Source: Stichopus chloronotus
Taxonomy: Eukaryota > Echinodermata > Holothuroidea > Aspidochirotida > Stichopodidae
Length of the DNA stretch: 64,000 nt
Assembly: GCA_021234535.1 (NCBI GenBank)
Contig: CM037840.1
Coordinates: forward strand, 30,517,520-30,581,519
Direction: 5' to 3'
Part shown: piece by piece, positions 20,301-33,600 of the stretch
Numbering within the stretch: the first letter of the stretch is position 1
How the letters are laid out: each line of letters begins with the position of its first letter
Program-made: the position numbers and the translations under genes
The notes under the pieces: model-generated
Databases searched by the model: none
The model's input: only the letters and a program-made list of their open reading frames with translations
What the model was told of the DNA's origin: nothing

Positions 20301-23300
20301 AAGGGGTTAGCATGTGCGTTGCTGTGTTATAGCTTCTGTGTAATGTCTGTGGCATGTTTTTTTGCTTTTTTTTGTTTTTGTTTTTACGAATTCATACCTG
20401 TCGAGGGACCACAGAAGGTCAAAAGTCCATAAGGGCCACCAAGAGGTTTGGATGAAAAAATTGTGAAGGGGCAGTGACGAAAGTATCTAATGTACCAAGT
20501 CTTTTCTGGTCATACCTTGGGTTCCTACACCTTGCAATGTTCCCGAGTTCTCTCAGATAAGGTAAAAAAATGACTGGGCCCGATCTAGTTTTCTTTCTAG
20601 GTCAGTGTGTTGTCCATTCCGTTCCCAGTGTAGGCATTTCAGCTTTCCTGATTCCCATCAATAAATATTGTACGTGCAAGGAATAAAATGTCGGTCAGAT
20701 CCTATTATTACATCAATGCCAGGTCGGCATTTCATCTTGGTCAACGTTTAGAGGTCGTGCACAGGTTGTCTTCCGTACCACGTGATGAACCTTGCTAGAA
20801 GTATTTTGGCATGTTGACTTCCACTTCCTCTCTAGAGCAGGCATTTTTAGGGTGATTGCATTCGATATTTTTTTTGCTTAGTTCACAGTCTCATTTGGAG
20901 AGATAGAAGCTGCCTCTTTAGATAGCGTTTCGTTGCTTTCGAAATTAAAAGAGACATCTTTGATTAGCACCATCAGTGCTTCACATACAGCGGACCATTC
21001 CTGTTGAAAGATTTACAACAGACGTCAGCAAAGGATCTGTATTGATAGTTTTTTTTTTTTTTATGTTGCTCTTTTGCACACTCTACATCTGTGTAGGTTT
21101 AGCAACTATGAGCCAATGACTTGAAGTTAAATGTAAACTAGACGAACAAATGAGGACGTTCTTTCTTTGTAGATCTAATCTTTCAGACTACACTATAGTA
21201 TCTCTTTGATATGTTTCCATTCAGGCTTTGAATATAGGTTACTGCAACAACTACCGTGAGTACATGTAGACTCTTAACCTGTCGTTTTGCGATTTGAAAA
21301 AACGAAGCAGTGAGATGCACTGAACATGCTGGGACATGTCCGTATGTGATGTTGAACATAGATGTTGGATTAAAATTTGAAGCAACACTGAACGTCGACC
21401 TTGTGAGAAGAGACCAGCTTTTCGATAAGTATGTAGCTAGGACTAAGACCACCCTTAGATACTTTACAATGAAAGAATCACCTCTTTACAGTGGGTATGC
21501 TACAGTGGGTATGCTTTCAGTATCTAGTAGCTAGTATATCACTTGCCTATGGTTTGTGACTAAATTTCGCAATTTCGTCAAATATAGCAAAACAATAGCA
21601 AAGCTGCCTGTTGAATTCGCAGGAATCACAAAAGCATCTCCAGCATTGTTGAATACGTTCAAAATTTTCTGTGACGATTTTGTGTTAGTCTAAGACCAAA
21701 CGATAGCAACGTCTTAGTACAACAATCTCAGTCACGTACCACTTACGTAGAACTAACGTCGCGCATGCTGTAGAATTCGCTCTGAAACAAATGTCTTCTG
21801 GTTTTGGCTAGGTTGTTTCACGACCTGATAATTTAGTACGAAGATAGTGATAATATTTTGCGACGTTCTGGCGTAAGTTTGGCGTTCCACGTGATACATA
21901 TTCACTTACTTCGCACATTAATTTCTGCGACATTTTCGAAAATGCAGTAGTCGCAATATAAATGTGCAACTTTGTCTTCGTGAAATACTGGCTTTAGATC
22001 TGTGCTAAATCTAGAGACAATTTTCGTTGCAAGAAAGCAATGTATATTTTCAAGCGATTCCACGAAATACCCCCTCGTGTACTTATGAGTTTAGTGGCGT
22101 CAGAGCCGTAAATACGGCTCTCTTTGCGTAGTTTATGGCCCACGTTCTAACCAGAAGACTTACAAACATACTGTTACTGAAGATATTGGCTACATTAAAA
22201 AGACTCAATGGACATAATGCTCTGCTAAGCATGGCGAAGCATTGTAAGATAATTTGTAAGTCCGAGGACTCGACAGTTTTTTCTTTGCTTTTAGAGCTAG
22301 AGCCAGTGTGAACAGTATAGGTCACTTGATTAGGGCAGAGGTTGTAAAATATATAAATGTCAGGTCACTGTTGCATGGTTAAGAGAAGGCGTCATCAATT
22401 GATTACTTGTCTCGTCACTCAATATAGAGCAATGACAACCAATAACAACAAATAATTACAAGAAAGAAAAAAAGACGAGGTTGTAGATCACGTATGTTGC
22501 ATGACGTAGCAGAAATGTTTTTAAGAAAAAAAAAAGACAGAAATGAACACTCACTTTCTCTTTTCGTAGATACCTCAGTGGACTATTCAAAAACAATAAA
22601 GACAGTTTCTTTGCTACTTTATGGGTGAGATTTCTGCATTTTACCTGCTCTTAACCTGGCAGGCTGTCACTATCAATCCTCCGACGGGAACTTGGTCCTC
22701 CTTCCTCCATTCATCCCCGCCCACCCACCCACCTACAAGTATTCCCCCACCTCATCTTCGTGATCTATCCAAACGGAAGCTGTTGCACATCAACCCCCTT
22801 ATCGCAGCCTGCGTAGCGTCTCTGTGCAGCTGTCGACGCTATGTGTTTTTCGTAGCTATATACTGAATCGTCGTCCGCCACGGAGGGCAGGGGCGCCCTT
22901 TTTTCTTGGCAACGTCGTCCAAGGATGGAAGGTTGGAATTTGGACATTCGTCACCTGCGACTCATCCCAAGGACTGTCCCCATTAACACCGAACGGTTCA
23001 CGGTTATTAATACTCAACTTCGGATAAGAACCAATATCGACATTACAAAGTCGCTCATTTATCGAGATGAGTTCAGTCGGTCACGGTGTCCTATCCAGAC
23101 GGTTCACAATCTTTGACTAACAGGAAGTAATCGTAAAGTATAACTCAATTCAAAAAGATTTAGTATTGACAAGTCATTTTGTTTACGTCCATCTTGAAAA
23201 CAACGAGTGTGCCCCAGCGGATGAGGGTGCATGTGTGTGTGTGTGCTTTTCTCTTTTGTATTCCTTAAAATCAAGAGTGACGTCATCTCTAAGTAGAAAA

Positions 23301-23660
23301 GTACAGTGTAGATGACATTCTTTACTGAGATGCAATGAGCTTGCATTGCCAAAAAATAAAAAAAAAAAACTCATAAACACAAGCATAAATGACACATTCA
23401 TTCTTCATTTTGTTTCAAATCATGATGAACTGACATTACCCACCCCCCCCCTTCCCCCAATAAATAAATAACCACTCACACATAGACTGATACCATGACG
23501 TTTTTAAAGGTGGATCTGGCGTTACGTAAATCGGAATCAACAATTATGTTCATCAATATCACCATGGTAACAGATAATTAGGTGCAGGCGCAGCAGGGAA
23601 CCTCCTCCAAAAATGATTCAGTGTAAGTTACATTTACGAATTCTCCAATTTAAAATTCTC
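14345..23660. other. Intergenic stretch without recognisable gene
   Basis: Nine kilobases with only short frames (101 codons or fewer), homopolymer runs (C at about 15571, G at about 18082, C at about 18549) and a GTT-rich tract near 16917-16947 that creates Val- or Cys-rich and Asn-rich frames. Around 21540-22330 there are repeated 'tgaattcgc'-like words and a 9-bp-arm hairpin at 22102-22121 ('agagccgta' / 'tacggctct'), perhaps a decayed transposon, but I cannot name it. No RNA gene seen. Confidence 0.4.
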
Positions 23661-23690
23661 CAATTATTAGTAAGTTATTACTAATAATTG
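23661..23690. repeat. Perfect 13-bp inverted repeat
   Basis: The arms 'caattattagtaa' and 'ttactaataattg' are exactly complementary around the 4-nt spacer 'gtta'. AT-rich hairpin or cruciform-prone site of unknown role. Confidence 0.85.
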
Positions 23691-26021
23691 TAAGAAGCTA
23701 TGCACTGTTTGGCATTTGACTAAATTAGTTCACAATAAAAGCATGACGGTCTTATAGCGGTCGCTTCACCCAGTGTATGTTCGTTCGCCATACCCGGTCA
23801 TGTCCCTGTCGTTTGGACTACCATACTTTAGTTTATTACACAAAGACTTACAAGTGAATTGAATTTAACGTAAGATCTTACAGGAACATTGTGTCTTTTG
23901 TAAGTTCATGACCTGTTGCTTTGCGAAGTGCAGGGTATGATAGGTTGTGGGAGGGGGTGGGTGGTGGTTGTGGGGAAGGGGTGGTGGTTGTGAGATATTC
24001 GTTTCCGTTCCTCGACTGACATGGCGGATGTCTTCTAAGGCAGATTTTTTTCGAAGTGAATAATACTCAACTGAGGTGAAGAATTGTGCAATTTGCGTCT
24101 AGTTTTTGATTGTGTTGAATGTAATCATTTCATTTTCACGAATTTTATCCTTTAAAAAACTTATTCCGTCCATCGCCGATAAGCCGATTTCGAGAAATCT
24201 CCCGATTGGGAATCACCACAGACTACCCAGGTGTTGTAATGATTACCTTCCCCTTTGCTCTTGCCACTGGTTTAGGGGATTACCCATCCTCTTCCCTATA
24301 TGATCAGCTTCTTGTTTTTCATTTTTTTTAGTCCATTTTTTCCCAGTCTACCGGCACCTCCTGCACTCAAGCCTCGTCGTGCGTCCTGGTCGCGATAGCT
24401 AGACTCATGCATGTCACGTCCTCTCGCGATCCATATTTTTGAGAGTAAAGTGCTAAACATGTCGTTCGGATTCTCCCCTACGCGTTTCCTGTTACGCATG
24501 ACTCTGGTAACATTTAACGTAAACAACGAAGCTACTTCCAGGAAGCACCGGGTCAAATCAGTGAATCCGAACGATTACAACCCCCTGTTATAACGGTGAG
24601 AAGTGGAGGAGATAAGGCAGGTAAAACAGTCATTTTAATGGGTCGTTTTCCACTTTATTTACTACAACCATGATGTATTAAAACAAACACGATTGTACGT
24701 AGGGACGTAGCTCCAACGTCAGCTAATACCGTTAAAAAAAAGAAAAGATGTTAGAAAGGCCTTGTCGTTATACTCCATCATGCCCATATCAGGAGAAAAT
24801 ACAACAACGAACTTTGGCTGGTCGTCTCGTGGTATGATGAATGAACGTATCAAACCTGAGATCCGTCAGTCAAACAACCGTGAATATAACCATCGTGTAT
24901 GAGATAGAGTCTACGCGGTTTCGTAACTGGAAGAGACCTTTTCGTATGTGCTGTTTAATACTATTATGCAGATAGATTGAGTGGGAAATCATTTCTGATA
25001 GGCCCGTCTCCACCGGTTAGAATTTGAAAAAGCAATACAATATGGAACTATCCCTTGTTTTTCCTTTTTGTAGAATGATAGAATCCGTAAAAGTACCATG
25101 ATTTTAAAATTCTGCTCGCTAAGGATTTCATCACCATTTATGATATGCATATATTTTTATTTAGTAGAACCTACAGTGTGTGTGTGTGTGTTTTTTTCTC
25201 TTCTTCTTTTCTTCTAGTCACGTGAGTTGATTAGGCTCCTGGAGAGTATTATCAGGCTCTCTCAGGGGGAAAATACGCTAAACGTCACTCTGAGAGTGGT
25301 GACGTAACACGTAACATAACCCCGAGTAACGTAGTGCTACGTCACACTCGTGAGAAGTATGTGATCTCAGCGTGCAATTTCGCACAAAACATTCTTGAAA
25401 TGCAGAGGCCCGTGGCGGGGAGATACCCTGCTCCATGGCCGGCGTGTTTTGGTTGTTTTCAACAGCGAAATGAAGGGCACCGCGGAATATCGATATGGTG
25501 AACGTGTAGCAACCACAGACAAAAATTGTACAAATGAAATCAGAATACTAGACTTATTAGAAGTCCTAACTGAGAGACTGATGATGGACGCCATTTTGGT
25601 CACACTTGTGACAATCTATTTTGCCAGACTTCGCCTTGCAGTTAGCAGATTATACTATAGGTGACCAGTTTATCAGTCGAAAGTGTAGCGGGTCACTCAT
25701 TAGACAAGGAACAGCGTTGATTAAGACTGGTGATATTTCAATTAATATTTATGTCTACCATGCTCTTGAAACATAGGCAGAAAGACTGGAAATTCAAGTA
25801 AAACTTCCCTTATTTCAGCTTAAATGTTATTTATCGTCAAGGACGCAAAGCATGCAGATACTTTGCGAACGCCCTTCGCTACATATATCACAGCCTGAAA
25901 TGCATGTGTGGCACTACGGGACGTCTTGAGAACACCTATTAGTTCCAGAAGTGGCTTGTGGCCAATACACTTTAATAATCAGAATCACTTCAGAAACCCG
26001 ATAATTGCACAAGAATTTCTT
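23691..26021. other. Intergenic stretch with two GC-richer islands of unassigned open frames
   Basis: The stretches 24296-24593 and 25367-25664 are richer in CpG and GC than the surroundings and stay open on both strands (60-89 codons). No domain is recognisable and the strand cannot be decided, so no gene is called. They could be exons of an unknown gene or CpG-rich regulatory DNA. Confidence 0.35.
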
Positions 26022-26215
26022 CTACCTACCTACTAAACTACCTACCTACCTACCTACCTACCACCTACCTACCTATTTAAAAATTCCTGCCTAACTTGAG
26101 CTACTATACTACAACTTGGACTACCTACGTTTCTACCTTCTACCTGCCAATCTAACTACCTACATTTCTACCTATCTACCCACCTATCTACATGCCTACC
26201 TTCCTTCCTATCTAC
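26022..26215. repeat. (CTAC)n tetranucleotide repeat, imperfect
   Basis: Two blocks of CTAC/CTAT/CTTC repeats (about 26022-26080 and about 26110-26215) are separated by a short unique segment. A frame rich in Thr, Tyr and Leu through the second block is an artefact. Confidence 0.9.
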
Positions 26216-26759
26216 AAGGTGATAATTTTTTTCTTCTGGTGACCGAGACGAAAGAAAACTCCAAGCACACAAACTTCATAAGCATTGCAATGATGGATTT
26301 GCCTCACGACTTGGAAACTCTTTGAGCGAAGATTGGTATTATTTACTCAAGATTGCGTCTATAGAATCAATGACGTATGGTACTATAATAATTCAAATTA
26401 GATTTTTAAAAAAGCCTTGCTGGACAAAGAGCGAGCTTAGAACGTTATTTCCGGAAATTGCTACAATGTTGCATTGCAGAATGTGCGTGAACTCATCTGA
26501 GACGTGTGGGGTGATGTATGGTGCAAGATACAGACGTATTTCACCGGTCATTGGACTCCCTGGGGCATAAGGGGTATCCCGATAAGAGATTTTTGTCTAT
26601 TTAAGATGTCTTATATCAAGAAGAAAAGTGTTATAACACTGTGCACAGCAGCAAAATTAGCCCTTCATAACCACGCATAGGGAGAGAAATTTCAGAATTG
26701 AAGGCATAGAAACTCGTCCCAAAAAACTAGCCTAACGCACATGGTGATGTCAGTAGATA

Positions 26760-26859
26760 NNNNNNNNNNNNNNNNNNNNNNNNNNNNNNNNNNNNNNNNN
26801 NNNNNNNNNNNNNNNNNNNNNNNNNNNNNNNNNNNNNNNNNNNNNNNNNNNNNNNNNNN
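26760..26859. other. Assembly gap (100 N)
   Basis: Exactly 100 N bases, the conventional size for a gap of unknown length. It lies just beyond the last visible exon of RIOK3, in the direction in which the C-terminal exon should lie. Confidence 0.99.
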
Positions 26860-27147
26860 AATGAAGAATAGATGGTGGACACTTCACTAGAAAAAGCTAA
26901 AATATGGGAGAACTTTAAAGCTAAACAGCTGTGGAAAATCTGCTACGCTGTAAAACCAATGAACATCACCTGGAAACTACGATATGGTAAACCAATGTTA
27001 AAGAGAGGAAAACTGGAACGAAACGGATGTAAACAAGTCCCAGACGATTATGGACGTAACGACAGTCAGTTAACTACCTCTGTAATCAGTACACAGAAGA
27101 ACGATCATGCTAGAAATCGCAACGCTGCATTTGCAACACAAGCTAAC
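26860..27147. other. Sequence between the gap and the last visible RIOK3 exon
   Basis: I searched the minus strand here for the missing C-terminal RIOK3 exon. Candidate acceptors followed by short frames run into stops and do not resemble the conserved tail. A plus-strand frame (26872-27183, 103 codons, Lys-rich) is open but unrecognised. Confidence 0.4.
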
Positions 27148-27255
27148 CTGTGCCAAGAATTCTTCGTGATCTCCCAGTTTTAAGTCCAAGTTTGTCACTT
27201 TGTTGAACAATTCATGAGGTTTCAACACTCCAGGTACACCGAGGTTTGAAAAGAA
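27148..27255 (-). CDS. RIOK3: RIOK3 coding exon 10 (last visible)
   Basis: 36 codons in phase 0, after the acceptor 'ccttttcttttcag' and before a GT donor ('cacag/gttagc'). It encodes [20 protein letters not shown] and onward to EEFLAQ, matching the helical segment after the RIO kinase core. The protein should continue into a further exon that I cannot find. Confidence 0.92.
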
Positions 27256-27381
27256 CTGAAAAGAAAAGGGAGCAACTTTGGAGGAGTATTTCATGGAACT
27301 GACAAGCAACCTTCGATTCACCTGCAGAATTCAGGTTTTAAAATGATATCAGTCTCCCATGTCCTAATAATGGCTACTACA

Positions 27382-27416
<35 letters not shown>

Positions 27417-30400
27417 TATATAGATTTGTGATGCTGGCAGTTCGGGATGTTCTTTGTTACTTCTGTAATTAACATGGCCTGTCATATTTTACCTTTCATT
27501 CACTGATACAACGATTTGTTCGGTTATTAAAACATTCAAATTGCCGGGGTGATGCCGTTGGAAAAAGGGGAAGTGTTGGAAGTGCATGCGCTACTAAATT
27601 TGACATCTAGCTGGATGCAATAAAACAACATGACGAAAAGACACATCGAAGATACGTCATCAGCATGGGGTGGGGAATGGGGAGGGGGTTGATTACAAAT
27701 AGTTGGGAACGTGTGGTAGTAAAAACTGACAAGCTGTGATAGCCGATGCTTGGCAACACTGTCTTTGAGTCACTCAGTGGCCCGGTTACAATGATATTTC
27801 ATCAGCTTGAAGATCAGCTGTACTGAATTTGACCATGGCTAACTATTGCTAGTAGAGTATTTCACATCAATGTATCAATGTTCTGAAATGTTTCATATTG
27901 ACTTCACCTACTGTTAGTGGTGTACAAGCACATTCCAGAACACATTGTTGGTTAAAATAATTCAAATGAAGATACTAATACAACTCAACAAGCTGATACA
28001 CTGAAAACACGTTCAAAAGTTTTTAAAGTTTTTAACTACTCACCGTGCTAACATTGGTGCAATCTCTCAGGAGGAATTCCAACCCATGAGGATGGTTTGG
28101 CTCCACCGACTGGCTGACATCTATGAACCACACCTGGCCTTTATGCCAGAGCATGTTGTAGGCACTCAAGTCAGCATGGACGAGGTTACAGACTTTGTAC
28201 AATCGTTCCATCATCTGTGGAAAAACAGGCCGTCATTAATATTCATGAGGGGATATAAACAACCAGCCAAACCTCACATGACAATCGTACATGTTTATCC
28301 CTTCTTGAGAGGACACACCCTAACCATTGTTGTACATCTGGCTGCCACATCATGTTCTATCATGTGCAAATGGTCTTCTCAAGACATGAAGTAACAACAA
28401 CCTTCTGGTGCTTGAATTGGAGAATTCATTGACAATGTGTATTGCTTCTTAACTGATGTTAAGTATCTCTAAGGTTAGTACTTGGGAGAGTTGCAACTCC
28501 TTCCTCCCTCTGTACCCCTTGCCCCTCCTTTATTTCCACTCCCTACTCCCTATTTTCTCCTGTTCTCTATTCTGCCTCCTCCCTCCCCCTCCCCCCTTCC
28601 CTCCCTCTCTCCTTAGGGATCCAGACATATGCATGATTTCTAAACCACTTTTCTTACATCAACCACTATTAAAGAAATATCATGAAGTCTTGCTACGACA
28701 CAAGGTTTAAAAGATTGCAAATGCAACTTCTCTCTCACTAAACAGACTTCTTTAAAATGTACATACACTATACACCCTCATGACAGATTGATCTGTACCA
28801 AACCAAGATGCAAGACAATTACTCTTTTTTTTTCACCAAGGTGATATTATGCGACTTCTTCACTGGGCAGTCCACAACATGAGAGCCTAAGTTCAACTTT
28901 CATACCACAAAAAAATGTCTTTAAAGGAAATCATCTGTACTAGTAGTGTACACCTTCACTTTAAATTCAGCAAAAGAGTGATAATGTGTATGTTTTCATC
29001 TTTTGAAAACAATATCAGTGAAGTTTTCTCTTTTCAAAAAGTTAGAATGTCACAACTCACAATGGTAGCAATGCAAGACAACAATAGTCCTGATTTGTAG
29101 TTTAAAAGAACATTCCCAGGTTTTTGGGTACAGACATCATTTGAAACTGCCAGAATTTTCGAACATGCCCACAAAGACTATGACATAGGAGCAGCATGGA
29201 AACAAGAGCAAAGAGAACCACTGCACGACTCCTACGTCATCATGCCATGATTATGGATTATTCGTGAAGCTTTTTCGAACTTCATTTATCGTAGAATGCG
29301 ATACAATTCCAATATTTTGTGGAGCAAGCGAGTGTGGCTTCCACAGGAGAATGCCTTGTATATGTTAAATTTCCTCTACTTCTGACAGGAGAGTGGTGAT
29401 GGTCTGGACTATCCTTTCAACATAGCATTTCTACTGAATGCTATGAGCATCATTCATGTACTATGGAGATAATATCCATCTTAACCTATTTCTTGCACAA
29501 AGCCAGCACTTCAAAACTCACCATCCATACCGCATTAATCACTCCATCCACAATCCATTCTTACTTTCCTTAAAAATTAGGCATGCTATGGGGTACCTTA
29601 AACATGCAAGTCAAATCAAAGCCCTCGATTTACGATTGGCCAAAGAAATGAGAAATACCTCCAGACACTGTTCGTACGCAATCTGCTTGTCGGCCGTGGA
29701 CAACGGCACATCCTTCAGTTTGGGGGCGGCCTTCTGGTTCTCCCCGATGAAGGTCATTACGAGGATGTGCTTCTTCAGAAGAATGACGTCGGGCGTACGG
29801 ATGCCCGCCTCTCTCATCCTGTCACATAAATATCAAACAACTGCTTTGAAAAGAGCAATTCTGAAGATGCTGACTTGATTAAGTCTTGTACATACAGCAA
29901 TACGCAGAATCTCCGGTAGGTTCCTTGCAGACTGAGGTTGAGTTTACACACAAAATCTGCTACTGTTGTTGTAACATTTCAACTTTGGCAACAATTTTGT
30001 ACATTTTAAGAAAAGCTTGATGTATAAAACCTTTCATCAGAATCTCTCCGGTTGAGTGAGTGATACGATGTGAGACATGAACGACACTTACAGCAGTTAA
30101 TGCTGCACACAAACGCATTGCTCATGCCGACAGTTCACGCAGAAGCAAAAGGCTGGCAGTGCAAGGATAATTCAAGTTAAGTCAGTTGACCTTTTTATTG
30201 TCTTATGTAGGATCAATCATGAATCACTGAATGCATTCTTTGTTAAAGCATGATGTAGTGTGTAGATACAGAAGATCCCTATGAAAGGAGAATTGGCCTG
30301 TTGCATCAGGCAATGTTTGTGTTTTGGTGATTACTGGCTTTCTGATTCCTTTTTTTATTTTTAATTTTAAACAACAGGACCTCACAAAGAGCTAACTATG

Positions 30401-30637
30401 ACAAAAGGATTTACATGTTAGTCAGTACCACAAAAATGACAATCCATGCAGTGTACTTACACTCGAAAAGAATACACATGAGAGTTTCAATTTGTAAAAC
30501 AAAAAAAAAATTGTTCAAGAGTGGTCTGTCAGTTGCAACTATCCAACAAATTTTCTTGTCCAGAATACCGGCAACCTAGTTGTCCAACAATCTTGTTTAC
30601 CACAAAAAGTAATAAATTTTAAAATAAGTGTTGTACC

Positions 30638-30693
<56 letters not shown>

Positions 30694-33600
30694 CCACACT
30701 TGTTTTTTTATGTGGCATGACATCTTCAGGCATCACAGTGACAAAGTTATCAAAACCTATTTTTAATATTGGGGCCCTATATACCAACAAAATCTATATC
30801 TTTTTTTTTTGTTATTAGACTGACGATTAAGACAAGAATCTGCTGGAAACCAAATCCTGCAAAAACCTATGGTTTTGCCCTTAAAAACCTGTTTATTCAC
30901 TTTTAAAACCTCATAAAAAAAACACATTTACAGAACGAGTTGCTGTGAGGCCTTCATCTTGAACAGGTAAAAGAAATGCAGAGCATTTCAACAAAAATTA
31001 CTTTTATGTGGAACATCAAGATTCATTACTTTGGTTGTTCTCACCTGTTCAGGTTGTGCATTTCTTTCTCTGCCCACATCCTGATCGTCCTTCTCGGGTT
31101 CTGCTTCGAGAAACGATCCTTGAAACGATAGTCGTCCTTGATGTACTTCTGTCGATTCTTAAACTCGTTCAACGTCGTCTTGAACACCTTCAGAGCCACC
31201 TCCCCGGGAACAATTTGTTCATCGAGCCTACGACCAAGAAGCAAAATGAACCGGATTAACAGAATTGTAGAGCAGTACACCTTTAAGGGTTTGGCATTCC
31301 TGTCAAATTCTCACCTTTGATTAGGTCAACAGCAAAGTCCTATTGTTTTTCAGTAGTGAGTCTCTTGTGTAGATAGCTTCATACAAGCTCTTTCAACACT
31401 TTGAGTAGATATTTATCAGTCAAGTGGAAATTTTTCTGTTTTAAAAGGCTGTGGATGGTTGTAAATATGAAATTGCGGGAAACCTGGTGCTATACAAAGC
31501 ACCTACATACAATACTGAGAAACCAGTTACCCTCAACCTAGGAAACAGTTGTCCTCCCTTGTGACCAGTTAACCTACCTAGCAACCTGTTTCTCTCCCTC
31601 TTGATCAGTTGTTACTTAAGATGTGAATGATTTCTTCAATAAACCACTATTTTTTTTACACCAACCTGCCACCACTGGCATGTATGACCACCGCTTCTTT
31701 TCCTGTGCTGATGGTGCCATTTATGGACTCCAAGATGCCACTATTGACGAGTTTGAAGAGGAGGATCCTGGTCCTGGGATCTACAGCCATCTCCTGCAGG
31801 GAGAAAGTAAGAAGTGAACAGTGAGCATGGTGACAAATACACTTCAAAACACCTCTACACATACCAACCACAGAGCTTGGTTGTGCCATGTTAGGCCACG
31901 TTATCATGAACACACAGTCACGGCTTCAATCCATCTGCAAGGGATGAAATAACTAGATTCACATTGCACCTTGCGACCGATGAAAGCCCAGTTGCAATCG
32001 ACTTTACGTAAGCTTGGCGATAGTTGCAAATCAATATTTGCTCTGGTCCTACCTTAAAAGTTGAATTCTCTATTGAATTACTTAAAGTCAATGTCAAAAC
32101 TTTGCTAATGTCACATATATGAATGAGTCAGGCTTTCAGCTTATTCACACCACAATGTTTTCTTAACATCTGCTAATCAAAATGTGTTGACTGGTAACAA
32201 ATTCAAACAATGAATAGCAAAACTGATAAACAAGCTGTTCACACTATTTGGTCCTCTAAATTTTCAAATTTCCAGTGAAAAGTAACCAATGTTTCAATCA
32301 CCTGACACAGCACCTGATAATTTTAACTGTGTGGGTTTGAGGTATTCCATACCCCCTGTGGTGTTGGTGCATCTCCCAATACACACAACAGAACTTCTCT
32401 GCATTCTGTATGTACCTGAATACCGCAGTTGGCCACCTGCCATTCTGGGTTTTATGAATATACGATCACATCTATAGAGTGACTTCACCACCACACGTCT
32501 AGCCACACAGTGTACAGTGTGCAGACTGTTCTCAACACACCAACAAAATTTAAACTTCTGCCTCCTATAGCTGCCACTTGCATCAACTGTTTGTTCCTAA
32601 TACTTGCACCACAGTGTGATATACGCAATGACCAGTTTTCATTGTTCCTATTAACAGGACAGTAATGCCAATTACAATGGATCTGTCCCTCCTCCGAAAG
32701 TGGTGTGTCCCTTCACACAATACAGCAAATGACATATTGCAAAGGAACAGATCCTATTTGACATTACCGGATTCCCCCATTCCTCACAAAACACCACAGC
32801 AATGACGACCGGGATGCTCTGGCTCAAACTTGACGCTGTGGGGAAGTTCCTCATTTCTCATAAAACAAAACAGTAATGACATTTGCTGTGCATTCCCTCC
32901 CACTTGACACTGTGGGGTGTTCCTCACTTCCCACAAGACACTACAGAAATGGCAACTGCGATGCATTGCCTCGAACTTGACACTGTGGTGGAGCTCCTCA
33001 CTTCTCACTGAATAGATGAGTAAAGACAACTGCACCACATTTGATCCCACTTACCACGGTCGAGTGTTCCTTTTTCTCGTGGACGCGATGCGACTTTTTC
33101 TCCTCCACTAAAGAATGGAGCTTCAGAGAATTGTAAACAGAGTTGGATAGCTTGATGTCTCTGTCCAGATCCTTCCCCGAGGCAAACTCTGGAGGGAACT
33201 GCCCGTAAAAAAATAAAAGTAATCGAACAAATGAAGGAAATAACGAAATATTTGAAATGTGCAACAAAATTGCAGACGATAAATGTAGACAGAAAATGTT
33301 GATGAAATCCATGGTGAGGGTTCAGAAATGAGACAAGGTGGGCCTTTGACAATGGTGTCCAAGCTAGGTATTACTGAGTATTTACCTCTTCCATTACCCG
33401 AGATGCGTTCCGTTTGCCACAGACACCAGCGTCGTGTTTTGTCAGGTTGGATTTGCCACTGGGAGAAGAGGAGGGCTTCTTGATCCCAGAAGGCTTCAGG
33501 ACCGGGAAGTCTGAGTTTTAAAGTCAAGCCAAGAAAGTTCAATAGACTCAAACAAAGTTTATAGGAAACATGAAAACTTCCAGTGATGAGAACTGAGAGT